DNA from: Terrimonas sp.
GTDB taxonomy: Bacteria; Bacteroidota; Bacteroidia; Chitinophagales; Chitinophagaceae
Length of the DNA: 64,000 bases
Assembly (NCBI RefSeq): GCF_003075435.1
Contig: NZ_QCZJ01000008.1
Location: 1 to 64,000 of the forward strand
Direction: 5' to 3'
The first letter of the stretch is position 1. Every line of letters starts with the position of its first letter. The notes beneath the pieces are model-generated. The model searched no databases, was not told the DNA's origin, and worked only from the letters and a program-made list of their open reading frames with translations. Positions 1 through 9,537 of the stretch are shown piece after piece. A program made the translations under genes and the position numbers.

Positions 1-78
1 TTCTAACTCTCTGACTACTTTTTGCTTAAAGCTAATACTATACCGGATCACCGTTTGGACATCTCTTGTCATGGTATT

Positions 79-104
79 ACAGATTTTTTTGTTCTTAAAT
101 CTGT
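79..104. terminator. Weak hairpin downstream of glgC
   Basis: Eight-base arms ACAGATTT (79-86) and AAATCTGT (97-104) form a hairpin beyond the stop of the minus-strand glgC. No clear T-run follows on the minus strand, so terminator function is only possible. Confidence 0.3.
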
Positions 105-132
105 CTACTTATGCTAGGACAAGACACCGACT

Positions 133-163
133 GCTGATAGCTGACCGCTGAAAGCTGATAGCT
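133..163. repeat. GCTGATAGCTGA-type intergenic repeat, copy 1
   Basis: A low-complexity tract built from GCTGATAGCT and GCTGAAAGCT words, ending just before the glgC stop codon. A closely related tract lies at 61462-61494 after the LytTR gene. Both sit in short intergenic gaps at the 3' side of a gene, so this is an interspersed repeat and not coding. Confidence 0.6.
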
Positions 164-164
164 A

Positions 165-1439
165 TTATATCACAAACCCATCCGGCAGTATCGCGCCTTT
201 CTTCACCACTACAATACCATCTTTAATAGTATATAAGGGATGGTCCGAATCCTGCAGGTGGCTGCCGCCGTTAATACGCACATCATTACCAATCCTGCAG
301 TTCTTATCAATAATGGCATTGCGTATATAACATCTTTCACCAATACCCAGTTGCGGTAACCCTCTTTCAGAAGCATTGTTCATATCTTCAAGGGTTTCAT
401 AATAGTCGCAACCCATAATATAGGTGCTTACTATAGTGGTACCATAGCCAATACGCGAACGTATGCCCATCACGCTTTTTTCAACCCGCGATGCATTAAT
501 GATACAGCCTTCGGCAAGAATAGTTTTCTCCAGTGTTGTGCCACTCACTTTTGCAGGAGGTAACATACGTGGGCGAGTATAAATAGCTTGCTGACTGTCA
601 AATAAATTAAACTGTGGAATATCCTCTGTCAGCGAAATATTTGCTTCGAAAAATGAATAGATATTACCAATATCAGTCCAGTAGCCATCGTACTGATAGC
701 TTGCTACTTTACATGTACTAATAGAATTCGGAATAATTTCTTTGCCAAAATCAGTCGCATCTTTATAGGTATCAAGCAACAGATCAAACAATAATTTCCT
801 GTTGAATATATATATACCCATTGAAGCGAGGTATATTCTGCCTGCTTTCTGCATTTCTTCGCCGGTATCACTTACCCATTCAGGTAACAGTTCTTTTTTG
901 GGCTTTTCAATAAAAGAAGTGATAATATTCTCCTCGTTCGATTTTAATATACCAAACTCAGGTGCTTCTCTTGAACCAACGGGTATTGTTGCAATGGAAA
1001 TATCAGCGCCTTTTTCCACATGGCTGTCCAGCATTTCGCTGAAATCCATCTGGTACAACTGGTCGCCGGATAATATCAGCACATAATCAAATTCCTGCTG
1101 CTGAAGGTGGCGCAATGACTGGCGCACCGCGTCTGCTGTACCCTGGAACCAGCCGGGATTATCAGGTGTTTGCTCAGCCGCAATAATATCTACAAACGCT
1201 TTACTGAACCGGCTGAAATAGTAAGTGTTTTTAATATGCTTATTAAGTGAAGCTGAATTAAATTGTGTAAGCACGAACATTCTGCCGATATCGGAATTAA
1301 GGCAGTTGGAGATAGGAATGTCCACCAGCCGGTATTTACCGGCAATAGGTACAGCGGGTTTACTCCTGGTTGCAGTAAGGGGCGATAAACGCGTTCCGGC
1401 TCCTCCTCCTAATATAACAGCAATCACGCTTTTTTTCAT
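165..1439 (-). CDS. glgC: Glucose-1-phosphate adenylyltransferase
   Basis: Makes ADP-glucose from ATP and glucose-1-phosphate, the committed step of bacterial glycogen synthesis, in the cytoplasm. The 424-residue protein opens with the nucleotidyltransferase signature GGGAGTRLSPLT (from residue 11), followed by SKPAVP and the YRLVDIPISNC segment. GTADAVRQ, GDQLYQMD and the glucose-site GYWTDIG motif follow. The C-terminal third reads as left-handed beta-helix repeats, as in the family. Length is normal. It lies 35 bases downstream of glgA on the same strand, so the two are very likely one operon (glgA first). Confidence 0.95.
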   Translation of the reverse strand: MKKSVIAVILGGGAGTRLSPLTATRSKPAVPIAGKYRLVDIPISNCLNSDIGRMFVLTQFNSASLNKHIKNTYYFSRFSKAFVDIIAAEQTPDNPGWFQGTADAVRQSLRHLQQQEFDYVLILSGDQLYQMDFSEMLDSHVEKGADISIATIPVGSREAPEFGILKSNEENIITSFIEKPKKELLPEWVSDTGEEMQKAGRIYLASMGIYIFNRKLLFDLLLDTYKDATDFGKEIIPNSISTCKVASYQYDGYWTDIGNIYSFFEANISLTEDIPQFNLFDSQQAIYTRPRMLPPAKVSGTTLEKTILAEGCIINASRVEKSVMGIRSRIGYGTTIVSTYIMGCDYYETLEDMNNASERGLPQLGIGERCYIRNAIIDKNCRIGNDVRINGGSHLQDSDHPLYTIKDGIVVVKKGAILPDGFVI

Positions 1440-1474
1440 GGTAGAAAATTGATTATGGTGAATTATTAATTTAT

Positions 1475-2971
1475 CTAAATACTTTTTTCCTCTGCCGGTT
1501 CATCAGCTTCTGATTCTCCTGTTTCCGGTTCATCAGTTTTTAGGGCTTCCTCCCGGGGCAGTATAGATTCGTACAGCGCTATATATTGTTTTACACTTTG
1601 CTGCCAGCTAAAATCTATCTTCATCATTTGTTCTCTTACCTCCTGCACCCGATCTTTATTTTCATATAATTGAACAGCGCGCCATATGCCCTGTGTAATA
1701 TCACCAACCGCCGCCCAATTGTACACAATACCATAACCATCTTTTTCTCCATAATCAACTACCGTATCTTTCAAGCCTCCGGTTCTTCTCACCATCGGTA
1801 TTGTACCATACCGCATAGAATACATTTGATTTAACCCGCAGGGTTCTACTCTTGAGGGCATCAGCAAAAAATCTGCGCCCGCATACATTAAATGGCTCAG
1901 CGCTTCATTATAGCCAATAAACACACTGTAATCTCCCTGTGATAATCTTTGCAACCCGTTTAACTGTGCTTCTACTTCAGGAAAACCACTTCCCAGGATC
2001 AGGAAGTTCATTCTTCTTCCGATATAATAAAAGCTATCGGCAATGGCAGCCGGTAAAATATCCGCACCTTTTTCGCCCACCAGCCTGCCTATAAATACGA
2101 TCAAAGGCTTTTCTATATCAAGATTAAATCTTTCACAAAGCAATTTTTTGCTTTGTTCTTTTCCTTCAGCTACTGTTTCTACATTGTAATGATTTTCAAT
2201 ATAAGTGTCAGTAGAAGGATCCCACACATCAACGTCAATACCATTTAATATACCCGAGCATTTTCCCTTCTCATATTCAAACAATGCTTCCAGTCCATTA
2301 GCGGATTGGCGCATTTCTTCGAGATAGCTTTTACTTACAGTAGTAACCTTCCATGCGCATTTTATGGCAGATGCTAATGGATTGATATTATTCTGCCAGT
2401 CGAGCATTCCCCATTTCCAGCTATCCCATGGCGGAAGCAAATAGCTTTTTTCCCAATCCATTGTGCCCTGGTATTGCGCATTATGAATGGTTAATACCGT
2501 GCGTATACCTTGCAGGTGCTGATATTTATAACAATACTTAATGATGAAAGGTATGAACCCTGTGTGATGATCATGCACATGAATAATATCAGGATGGTGC
2601 GCCCAAACCGATATCCAGTCAACCACAGCAACCTGGAAAGCAGTGAATCTTTCCGTATCATCATCATAACCATATACTTTTTCCCTGTCGAGCAAACCGT
2701 TAATATCAACCAGGTAAAGATCGAAACCGAGTTTATTGGTTCGTTCTTTTATAATCGTATAGTCGAACCAGTAATCGCCGATATTTGTCCTGCCTTTATG
2801 AACAACATCCCATTCATTATTAATGAGAAACTTTGTTTTATACATAGGCATTACAACCTTGGCAATATGCCCAAGCTCGTTTTGATATTTTGGCAAGGCT
2901 CCTACTACATCTCCCAAGCCACCAGCCTTTGCTACAGGATAACATTCGGCACTTACATGAATAATTTCCAT
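1475..2971 (-). CDS. glgA: Glycogen synthase (GT5)
   Basis: Transfers glucose from ADP-glucose to growing alpha-1,4-glucan. The N-terminus shows the GT5 pattern HVSAECYPVAKAGGLGDVVG, with KAGGL in place of the textbook KTGGL. HDHHTG and TIHNAQYQG follow, and the C-terminal half has the GT-B donor-site segments FIGRLVGEKG, MPSRVEPCGLNQMY and RRTGGLKDTV. The 498-residue length is family-like apart from an acidic tail of about 25 residues rich in E and D, which is unlikely to be catalytic. First gene of the glgA-glgC operon. Confidence 0.94.
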   Translation of the reverse strand: MEIIHVSAECYPVAKAGGLGDVVGALPKYQNELGHIAKVVMPMYKTKFLINNEWDVVHKGRTNIGDYWFDYTIIKERTNKLGFDLYLVDINGLLDREKVYGYDDDTERFTAFQVAVVDWISVWAHHPDIIHVHDHHTGFIPFIIKYCYKYQHLQGIRTVLTIHNAQYQGTMDWEKSYLLPPWDSWKWGMLDWQNNINPLASAIKCAWKVTTVSKSYLEEMRQSANGLEALFEYEKGKCSGILNGIDVDVWDPSTDTYIENHYNVETVAEGKEQSKKLLCERFNLDIEKPLIVFIGRLVGEKGADILPAAIADSFYYIGRRMNFLILGSGFPEVEAQLNGLQRLSQGDYSVFIGYNEALSHLMYAGADFLLMPSRVEPCGLNQMYSMRYGTIPMVRRTGGLKDTVVDYGEKDGYGIVYNWAAVGDITQGIWRAVQLYENKDRVQEVREQMMKIDFSWQQSVKQYIALYESILPREEALKTDEPETGESEADEPAEEKSI

Positions 2972-3101
2972 CTTGTATGATTAGGTGAGCATTCGTTAAT
3001 TGAATATAGGAAGGTTTTTCATTTATACCATCATTACATAAAAAAATTATTGGAATAATAAATTACATGTTGTTACAACTTTATTTATCAGGTAAAAGAA
3101 A

Positions 3102-3135
3102 AAGGTCAGAAGAGAAGTTTTACTCTTTTGACCTT
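3102..3135 (-). terminator. Rho-independent terminator of the 3254-4546 transporter
   Basis: Thirteen-base arms (3102-3114 and 3123-3135, one G-T wobble) enclose an 8-base loop. On the minus strand the hairpin is followed by a U-rich TTTCTTTT, fitting termination of the transporter transcript before glgA. Confidence 0.65.
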
Positions 3136-3253
3136 CTGCTGTTATTGAGAAGTTTATTGTTAAATCAGCGTGAGATGTGAAATCATAAACGTGAGTAGTT
3201 CAGGGTTATCTTATCGCGCCCCAGAAAGCTGAGTGAATACGTTCAACATAACG

Positions 3254-4546
3254 CTATGAAGCTTTCACCGTTTTTCCTGCTTTATGGCCGGAGATAGCAA
3301 AATATAAAATAAAAAGATAGCAGGGCACCATAATCCAGAATGCCTGTTGCAACCCGATTTTTTCACCGAGTCCTGCCCATAACTTAGGTAAGATGCCTCC
3401 GCCGGCAATACCAACTATTAATAAAGCCGATCCTGTTTTAGTGAATTTGCCCAGTCCGTCTATAGCTAATGGCCATACTGCAGGCCATATAAGTGCATTT
3501 GCCAAACCAAGTAATGCTATAAATAATACAGAAGTATAGCCACTGGTAAATATAGCGCCCAGTGTAAATAATATACCTAAAATAGCAGATAATTTAAGCA
3601 CTGTTGATTGAGAAACATATTTTGGAATAGTAATAATCCCGATGATATAACCAACAAGCATACCTATCATAGTATAGGTGGTAAAATGTTTTGCCACATC
3701 AAGACTTATACCTATTGAATTACCATATAGTTGTATGATATCACCAGCCATTACTTCAACGCCTACGTACAAAAAGATAGATATAAATCCTAACCACAAA
3801 TAAGAATAGCTGAAAATGCTATCTCTCGATTTCACGCCTGATGTTTCTGCCCCGTCTTCACCTTCAGCTTTTACTTCAGGAAGGTGAGAAAAGTATATGA
3901 ACAGGGCGAGCAATATTAATACGATCGCAATAATAACATAAGGCATTATCACGCGGGATGCCAGCACATCAAGTTCTGCGGCTTTCTGTGTTGCATCCAT
4001 TGTTAATAATTTTGTTTTTAAAGCTTCTGAATCTTTAAGCACTATTGCTCCTAAAATCAATGGAGCCAACGCACCCGCACATTTGTTACATATTCCCATT
4101 ACACTGATACGCTTTGCCGCACTTTCAATAGGGCCAAGAATTGTTATATACGGATTTGAAGCAGTTTGCAAAAGCGCCAGCCCGGTACCGATTACAAATA
4201 ATGCAAATAAAAACATGCCGAATGTACGGCTGTTAGCTGCAGGAATGAATAATAATGCGCCAGCGGCCATCACAGCCAGTCCGACCATCATTCCTTTTTT
4301 AAAACCGGTTAATTTTAACACCCATGAAGAAGGGAATGCCATTACAGCATAAGAGATATAAAATGCAAATGTTACTAATACGGCCTCTTCAGGCGTAAGT
4401 TCACAAGCTATACCGAGATAAGGTATTAATGTACTGTTTGCCCATGTTACAAACCCAAAAATAAAAAACAATGCGCCGATAATAAGCAGCGGACCTAAAG
4501 AGCTTTTTTGTGGTTGAGGTTGAATAGCGATACCAGAATTAGACAT
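3254..4546 (-). CDS. FHS-family sugar MFS transporter
   Basis: Inner-membrane sugar/proton symporter of the fucose-galactose-glucose (FucP/GluP/NagP) family. The 430-residue protein has about 12 hydrophobic segments. The early segment FIFGFVTWANSTLIPYL and the LQTASNPYITILGP stretch are typical of the family. A short charged loop near the middle (EGEDGAETSGVKSRD) separates the two six-helix halves. It is divergent from a second FHS transporter at 4683, and the 136-base gap holds a LacI-type operator (4617-4628), so sugar-dependent control is likely. Substrate cannot be read from sequence; amino sugars, glucose, galactose or fucose are possible. Confidence 0.88.
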   Translation of the reverse strand: MSNSGIAIQPQPQKSSLGPLLIIGALFFIFGFVTWANSTLIPYLGIACELTPEEAVLVTFAFYISYAVMAFPSSWVLKLTGFKKGMMVGLAVMAAGALLFIPAANSRTFGMFLFALFVIGTGLALLQTASNPYITILGPIESAAKRISVMGICNKCAGALAPLILGAIVLKDSEALKTKLLTMDATQKAAELDVLASRVIMPYVIIAIVLILLALFIYFSHLPEVKAEGEDGAETSGVKSRDSIFSYSYLWLGFISIFLYVGVEVMAGDIIQLYGNSIGISLDVAKHFTTYTMIGMLVGYIIGIITIPKYVSQSTVLKLSAILGILFTLGAIFTSGYTSVLFIALLGLANALIWPAVWPLAIDGLGKFTKTGSALLIVGIAGGGILPKLWAGLGEKIGLQQAFWIMVPCYLFILYFAISGHKAGKTVKAS

Positions 4547-4616
4547 GTTTGATTAAAATTTCCCGAACTTAATAAAGAAATGCGGTAATCGCAGGGAGTT
4601 TTTTATTTTTTTTGCT

Positions 4617-4628
4617 GCAAACGATTGT
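4617..4628. promoter_or_regulatory. LacI-type operator between divergent transporters
   Basis: GCAAACGATTGT is a near-palindrome centred on CG, the usual form of LacI/GalR-family operators. It lies 70 bases upstream of the minus-strand transporter start and 54 bases upstream of the plus-strand start, so it can serve both. An 11/12 match (GCAAACGATTGC) is at 42336-42347, next to the only LacI-family gene in the window. Confidence 0.65.
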
Positions 4629-4682
4629 TATGCTTTAATTTCACCGCCACTTTCTATATTTATCATTCTAACCAGTTTAAAA

Positions 4683-6335
4683 ATGGCTCATCAAAAGCAA
4701 CCTACTAACTACGGCGCTTTAAGCACGCTTGTCATTGTTTTCTTTTTTTGGGGATTTATTGCTGCCGGCAACGGTATATTCATACCATTTTGTAAACATT
4801 ATTTTCATTTAGACCAGTTTCAAAGCCAGTTGATTGACTTTGCCTTTTATGGAGCATATTATGTAGGTGCTTTGGCACTTTTTGTTGCTTCCGCGGTAAA
4901 GAATAAGGATATAATGAACCACTGGGGCATGAAAACCGGTATTATCTATGGCTTATTAACCAGTGCGGCAGGAGCATTATTCATGTTGCTTTCTTTTAAC
5001 TTTGGCGGGTTTGCAGGTATACTGGTGTCATTATTTATTATTGGTTTGGGCTTTTCATTGCAACAAACCTCAGCCAATCCTTTTGCCATCGCGCTGGGCG
5101 ATCCTTCAACAGGGTCGCACAGGCTTAACCTTACAGGTGGTGTTAATTCTTTCGGTACAACTATTGGCCCTATCATAGTAGCCTTGGCGCTTTTTGGCAA
5201 AGCAACCGCAGACCAAACAGATATAGCCAATGCATCTATTACATCAATGAACACACTGTATATTGTAGTAGGTGTGTTATTCCTTTTATCTGCTATACTT
5301 TTCCGTATGAGCAAAAAACTGCCAAACGTAAAAGAAGAAGACAGCTTTGAACCTGCACCAAAAGCAATGTGGTTACTTATAGCCATCACTGTTGTAATGA
5401 CAATTGTTTTTGGAATTATTTTCGCCAGTTACCGGGGACTGGCGGCTAATGAAAAATTAAGTCATGATGTGAGTTTGCGAAATATGTGGCTGCTGGTAGC
5501 CGGTTTGCTGGTAATGATCATTGGCTTTTTTGGCGCCAATGCCGGCGCACAAAAAAATTCATCCGGCTGGGGAGCAATGAAATACCCGCAATTGATATTG
5601 GGCATGCTTGCCATTTTTATGTATGTAGGCGTTGAAGTAACCATACAGAGTAATCTCGGCGAGCTTTTAAAACATCCTGATTTTGGAGGATACAGTGAAA
5701 ATGATCTTGCACCATTTATTTCAATGTACTGGGGTAGTTTAATGATTGGCAGGTGGACAGGCGCCATAACAGTATTTAACCCTACCAAATCTATGCGCAC
5801 TATATTATTTATTATAGTTCCTTATATAGCTTTTGGTGTTGTTATTGCAGCCAACCTGGTTGCTGGAAATAATTTCACGCCCTTATATGCGTATGCAGGA
5901 GTTGTACTTATACAGATAGCCGGTTTCTTTCTCGGGAAAGAAAAACCTGCTGAGACTCTTATGATATTTGGCGGGTTAGGCGTTGCTGCCATGCTCATCG
6001 GGTTATTTACCACAGGTCAAACAGCCATTTACGCATTCTTAAGCGGCGGATTATTCTGCTCAATCATGTGGCCAAGCATATTCTCGCTGGCAATAGCCGG
6101 GTTGGGTAAATACACAGCACAGGGTTCCGCATTTTTAGTAATGATGATCCTGGGCGGAGCCATCATTCCGCCATTGCAGGGAAAATTAGCAGACCTTCCT
6201 GCCATAGGAATTCATCATTCTTATATTATTCCGGTTATTTGTTTTGCTTATCTTGCGTTCTATGCTTTCAGGGTAAAATCTGTGCTCAAATCGCAGGGAA
6301 TAGATTACAGCTCCATAGAAGGTGGCGGACACTAA
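4683..6335 (+). CDS. FHS-family sugar MFS transporter, long form
   Basis: Second sugar transporter of the FucP-like family, divergent from the one at 3254. Family features include [17 protein letters not shown] near the start, the [16 protein letters not shown] motif and [17 protein letters not shown] near the end. At 550 residues it is about 120 longer than the usual 12-helix members. The extra length comes from two additional hydrophobic segments (around residues 228-250 and 265-285) and a longer central region, so about 14 helices are expected. It is followed after 51 bases by a ROK sugar kinase on the same strand, making a transport-phosphorylation operon under the operator at 4617. Confidence 0.85.
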   Translation: MAHQKQPTNYGALSTLVIVFFFWGFIAAGNGIFIPFCKHYFHLDQFQSQLIDFAFYGAYYVGALALFVASAVKNKDIMNHWGMKTGIIYGLLTSAAGALFMLLSFNFGGFAGILVSLFIIGLGFSLQQTSANPFAIALGDPSTGSHRLNLTGGVNSFGTTIGPIIVALALFGKATADQTDIANASITSMNTLYIVVGVLFLLSAILFRMSKKLPNVKEEDSFEPAPKAMWLLIAITVVMTIVFGIIFASYRGLAANEKLSHDVSLRNMWLLVAGLLVMIIGFFGANAGAQKNSSGWGAMKYPQLILGMLAIFMYVGVEVTIQSNLGELLKHPDFGGYSENDLAPFISMYWGSLMIGRWTGAITVFNPTKSMRTILFIIVPYIAFGVVIAANLVAGNNFTPLYAYAGVVLIQIAGFFLGKEKPAETLMIFGGLGVAAMLIGLFTTGQTAIYAFLSGGLFCSIMWPSIFSLAIAGLGKYTAQGSAFLVMMILGGAIIPPLQGKLADLPAIGIHHSYIIPVICFAYLAFYAFRVKSVLKSQGIDYSSIEGGGH

Positions 6336-6386
6336 AATTATCATCAGTTCAAACAACCAAACAACTATAAATTAACTATAGAAAGT

Positions 6387-7358
6387 ATGAAGCAGCAGTA
6401 TGCAATAGGCATCGATATTGGAGGAACAAACACCGTTTTTGGCATAGTAGACCACAGGGGAGATACGCTTTACCGTGGAGCTATTTCGAGTAGAAAACAT
6501 CAAAATATTGAAGATTATATTCAGGAACTGTATGAAGCTCTTCAGCCCGCTATATTGCAGGTTGGCGGCATTGAAAATATAAAAGGTATTGGAATAGGAG
6601 CGCCTAATGGTAACTATTACAGCGGTACTATTGAATATGCGCCCAACCTGATATGGAAGGGCATTATTCCGCTTGCTAAATTAATAACAGAAAAATTTGG
6701 GGTGCCTGCGGCTTTAACCAATGATGCAAATGCTGCGGCAGTTGGTGAAATGATGTATGGCGCCGCTAAGGGTATGAAAGATTTTATTATGATCACGCTG
6801 GGCACAGGCGTAGGCAGCGGTATTGTAGCAAACGGTCATTTAATATATGGACATGATGGTTTTGCAGGAGAACTGGGGCATACCACTATTATTCCCGGAG
6901 GGCGTTTGCACCCAGGTACAAATATGAAAGGCTCCCTGGAAAGTTATGCTTCTGCTACGGGAGTGGCATATACCGCAAGAGAATTTCTTGAACAGCGGCC
7001 TGACCAGGATAGTCTTTTAAGAAATTATCCGTTAGACGGCATTGATTCACGTATAGTATACGATTGTGCCATACAGGGAGATACCATTGCTAAAGAAGTA
7101 TATGAATATACCGGGCAGATCTTGGGGCTTGCACTTTCCAACTTCGTAATGTTTTCTTCGCCTGAGGCGATTATATTATTTGGTGGAATGACCAAAGCCG
7201 GCGATCTCATTCTCAAGCCTACACAAAAGCACATGGAAGAAAACCTGTTGCCTATTTTTCAGAATAAGGTAAAACTTATTTTCAGTGAATTAAAAGAAGC
7301 GGATGCTGCTATACTTGGTGCAAGCGCTTTGGTTTGGGAAATAAAGGATAGGGTGTAG
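6387..7358 (+). CDS. ROK-family sugar kinase (glucokinase-like)
   Basis: Cytoplasmic ATP-dependent sugar kinase, probably phosphorylating the sugar imported by the upstream transporter. The phosphate-binding motif DIGGTNTVFG lies at residues 9-18, LTNDANAAAVGE in the sugar site, TLGTGVGSGI in the second phosphate loop, and GELGHTTI carries the substrate-binding Glu/His pair. The zinc-binding CxCGxxGCxE element of ordinary ROK proteins is not kept: the region reads RLHPGTNMKGSLESYAS, with no cysteines. There is no N-terminal HTH, so it is a kinase and not a ROK repressor. Exact sugar (glucose, mannose or an N-acetylhexosamine) is uncertain. Confidence 0.88.
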   Translation: MKQQYAIGIDIGGTNTVFGIVDHRGDTLYRGAISSRKHQNIEDYIQELYEALQPAILQVGGIENIKGIGIGAPNGNYYSGTIEYAPNLIWKGIIPLAKLITEKFGVPAALTNDANAAAVGEMMYGAAKGMKDFIMITLGTGVGSGIVANGHLIYGHDGFAGELGHTTIIPGGRLHPGTNMKGSLESYASATGVAYTAREFLEQRPDQDSLLRNYPLDGIDSRIVYDCAIQGDTIAKEVYEYTGQILGLALSNFVMFSSPEAIILFGGMTKAGDLILKPTQKHMEENLLPIFQNKVKLIFSELKEADAAILGASALVWEIKDRV

Positions 7359-7405
7359 GGTAAAAGGTGTAAGGAATAAAAACTACAAACAATAAACTAC
7401 AAACC

Positions 7406-8506
7406 TCATTCCCCCCCGATTCTTCCATATTTTTTGTGATAAGCAATAATATCTCCGATTACTTCGCTATATGAAAGCATGCCGGATGGCTGCCTGTTTG
7501 ACTGGAGATATTTACCGTATGCCCAGGTGAAATAAGGCTCAACAGGGTTCTGAAAACTGCGGTAAAAATCTTTCATGGTTTTAACGTCTTTTTTTACTTG
7601 CGGGCTTAGCTGTTCTGAAAATTGTTTAGCAGAAATAGAATCCGTTCTCCATAAATTTCTGTTGGCATAAAGGAAGATATCTAAATATGCAGAATACATA
7701 AATAGTGAATCGCCTGATGAGGTTGCAGCAATATATCCCACAAAATTGGCTTCGTTTTCTTTAGCATATCCCAATTGATGTGCCACTTCGTGACAGCTCA
7801 CATAAGGCTGCAAAAAAGCAGGAATGGTAGTGTTTACCTGTGCCTCGCCGGTAAATGGATTATAGTAACCGGAAAAGCCGAGATAATTGCCAATAGTTCC
7901 AAAAAACGATGATTTAACAGACTTGTTTTTATATTGCAGAAAAGGATATTGTACAGATGCTTCCTGGTATATGCTGTATGTTTTTTTGAAAACATCAGCA
8001 GGTGTTGGGTACGATATCTTTTGATTGATTGATCCTGTTTTACAGGCGTTAACCTTATCAATCAGCAGCATGTTAATTTCTTCAAGCGCTTCCTTTGAAT
8101 ATTCCTGTTGTTCAAGCATCAATTGCGATCTGATACCACTGCGGTCATAATTTAACCCCCATAACATATTGAAGATAATATACAGCATCAAGATTTTTCC
8201 AAGTATCCCAAACAGGTATGTTCTTTTAAAAATTGCACCTATACTTTTATTCCGGATATATTTTGTGAGGATTATACATTTCCATATGAAATATAAAATG
8301 GCAGAAATATATAGTACATCACCTGCACTAAATGGTATCCAGCCAAAAACAAACCTGAAAAAGGTGCTGATATTACTGTATAATGATGTTGAATAATATT
8401 TTTCTACGAGCTGATCATTTGTTGCGAACAGTCGTATACATGCCGCAACACAAAATAGTATTATAACGGATATTCTGTTGTTATTTCCGGGAAATGGTTG
8501 TTTCAC
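7406..8506 (-). CDS. DUF3810 membrane protein with HExxH motif
   Basis: A 366-residue protein with three hydrophobic segments in the first 120 residues (about 11-27, 62-80, 97-118) followed by a soluble domain. That domain contains SCHEVAHQLG, an HExxH zinc-protease motif at residues 239-243, with a further acidic pair at ENEAN (250-254), matching the layout of the DUF3810 family. It could be a membrane-anchored metalloprotease; no substrate is known to me. It converges with the kinase gene and has no same-strand partner. Confidence 0.8.
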   Translation of the reverse strand: MKQPFPGNNNRISVIILFCVAACIRLFATNDQLVEKYYSTSLYSNISTFFRFVFGWIPFSAGDVLYISAILYFIWKCIILTKYIRNKSIGAIFKRTYLFGILGKILMLYIIFNMLWGLNYDRSGIRSQLMLEQQEYSKEALEEINMLLIDKVNACKTGSINQKISYPTPADVFKKTYSIYQEASVQYPFLQYKNKSVKSSFFGTIGNYLGFSGYYNPFTGEAQVNTTIPAFLQPYVSCHEVAHQLGYAKENEANFVGYIAATSSGDSLFMYSAYLDIFLYANRNLWRTDSISAKQFSEQLSPQVKKDVKTMKDFYRSFQNPVEPYFTWAYGKYLQSNRQPSGMLSYSEVIGDIIAYHKKYGRIGGE

Positions 8507-8826
8507 CTGATGATGATTTAATTAAGCTTCTTGCCGCAATAAAAATAGCCCATAATTGAATGTTACCATTTACGGGATCTGCGATAATTTGTTTTAATGG
8601 GGGGTAACAAAATCATTTGATGTTTGTTAATATGCCGGTTACTATTTTTTTAAATGACTAAGTGTGAGATGACTAAGTAAAAGGAGATGTGAAAACTAAC
8701 ATATTAAAGTATTTTAATTTAGTAATTCCTGCAATTGACATCGGGAGTATTATTCCTATACATGCAAGATTACAGCAATAAGAAGAACGATTTTTCGCTT
8801 TAACTTAAAATCTAATATTTGTAAAT
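8507..8826. other. Intergenic region without a gene
   Basis: About 320 bases between divergent genes at 7406 and 8827. It is AT-rich with no convincing ORF, tRNA or strong hairpin. It must hold the promoters of both flanking genes, but I could not assign a clear TANNTTTG box. Confidence 0.5.
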
Positions 8827-9528
8827 ATGTATGCTTCCTTATACCAGTTTGCATCTCTTTTTGCGGCTGTTTCTTTTTTTATACCAATATTACTCCTGTG
8901 GGTAAAAGGGCTTATGAAGAATAGAATATTGGTTTGGTTTGGGCTGTACTGGTGTTGGGCCGGACTGGTCAATATTGTTTGTTCTGCAGAAGTGATCAAA
9001 CAGTCAATGGCTTTAAATATTATTGAACGCTTGTATAATCTTGCAGATATTCCTTTTATGCTTTTCATTTTATATTCCACAACCGAAATTGATGGAATCA
9101 GGAAAAGTTTGAGAAAAATTTTAATTCCATTACTATGTGTTGAGATCGGCGCTTCAATTGTTTCTTGGTTTATGAGCGGGGTTGAGACTGTAATTGTGTT
9201 TGGAGGAGTGCTGCTTGTATTATACTATGTTTTATGGACAATAATCAGTTATTCCAGGAAGAATTCATTCAGTGAATCGCATACATCTTACCAATATATT
9301 TATTACGCTTTATTGTTTGAATATGCTACATCCATCATTACTGTTATTTACAGCTATATTATGCCAGAAAGAGCGAATACGGATGATAGCTTTATGATTT
9401 TTTATATTTCCACGATTATAGCTATTGCAACAGCTTCTGCCGGCATACTTACTTACCAGGAACAAAAACCGCAAGAAAAAATAAAGGGGCAAAAATTTCA
9501 ACCGGAAGCAGAAATAAGATATCTGTAA
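8827..9528 (+). CDS. Hypothetical seven-helix membrane protein
   Basis: I do not recognise a family. The 233-residue protein has about seven hydrophobic segments spread over its length, with aromatic-rich helices (LVWFGLYWCWAGLVNIV) and a charged, glutamine-rich cytoplasmic tail. The topology resembles small unassigned inner-membrane proteins common in Chitinophagaceae. The next gene (TamB) converges from the other strand, ending 10 bases away. Confidence 0.7.
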   Translation: MYASLYQFASLFAAVSFFIPILLLWVKGLMKNRILVWFGLYWCWAGLVNIVCSAEVIKQSMALNIIERLYNLADIPFMLFILYSTTEIDGIRKSLRKILIPLLCVEIGASIVSWFMSGVETVIVFGGVLLVLYYVLWTIISYSRKNSFSESHTSYQYIYYALLFEYATSIITVIYSYIMPERANTDDSFMIFYISTIIAIATASAGILTYQEQKPQEKIKGQKFQPEAEIRYL

Positions 9529-9537
9529 GCAGGAATA

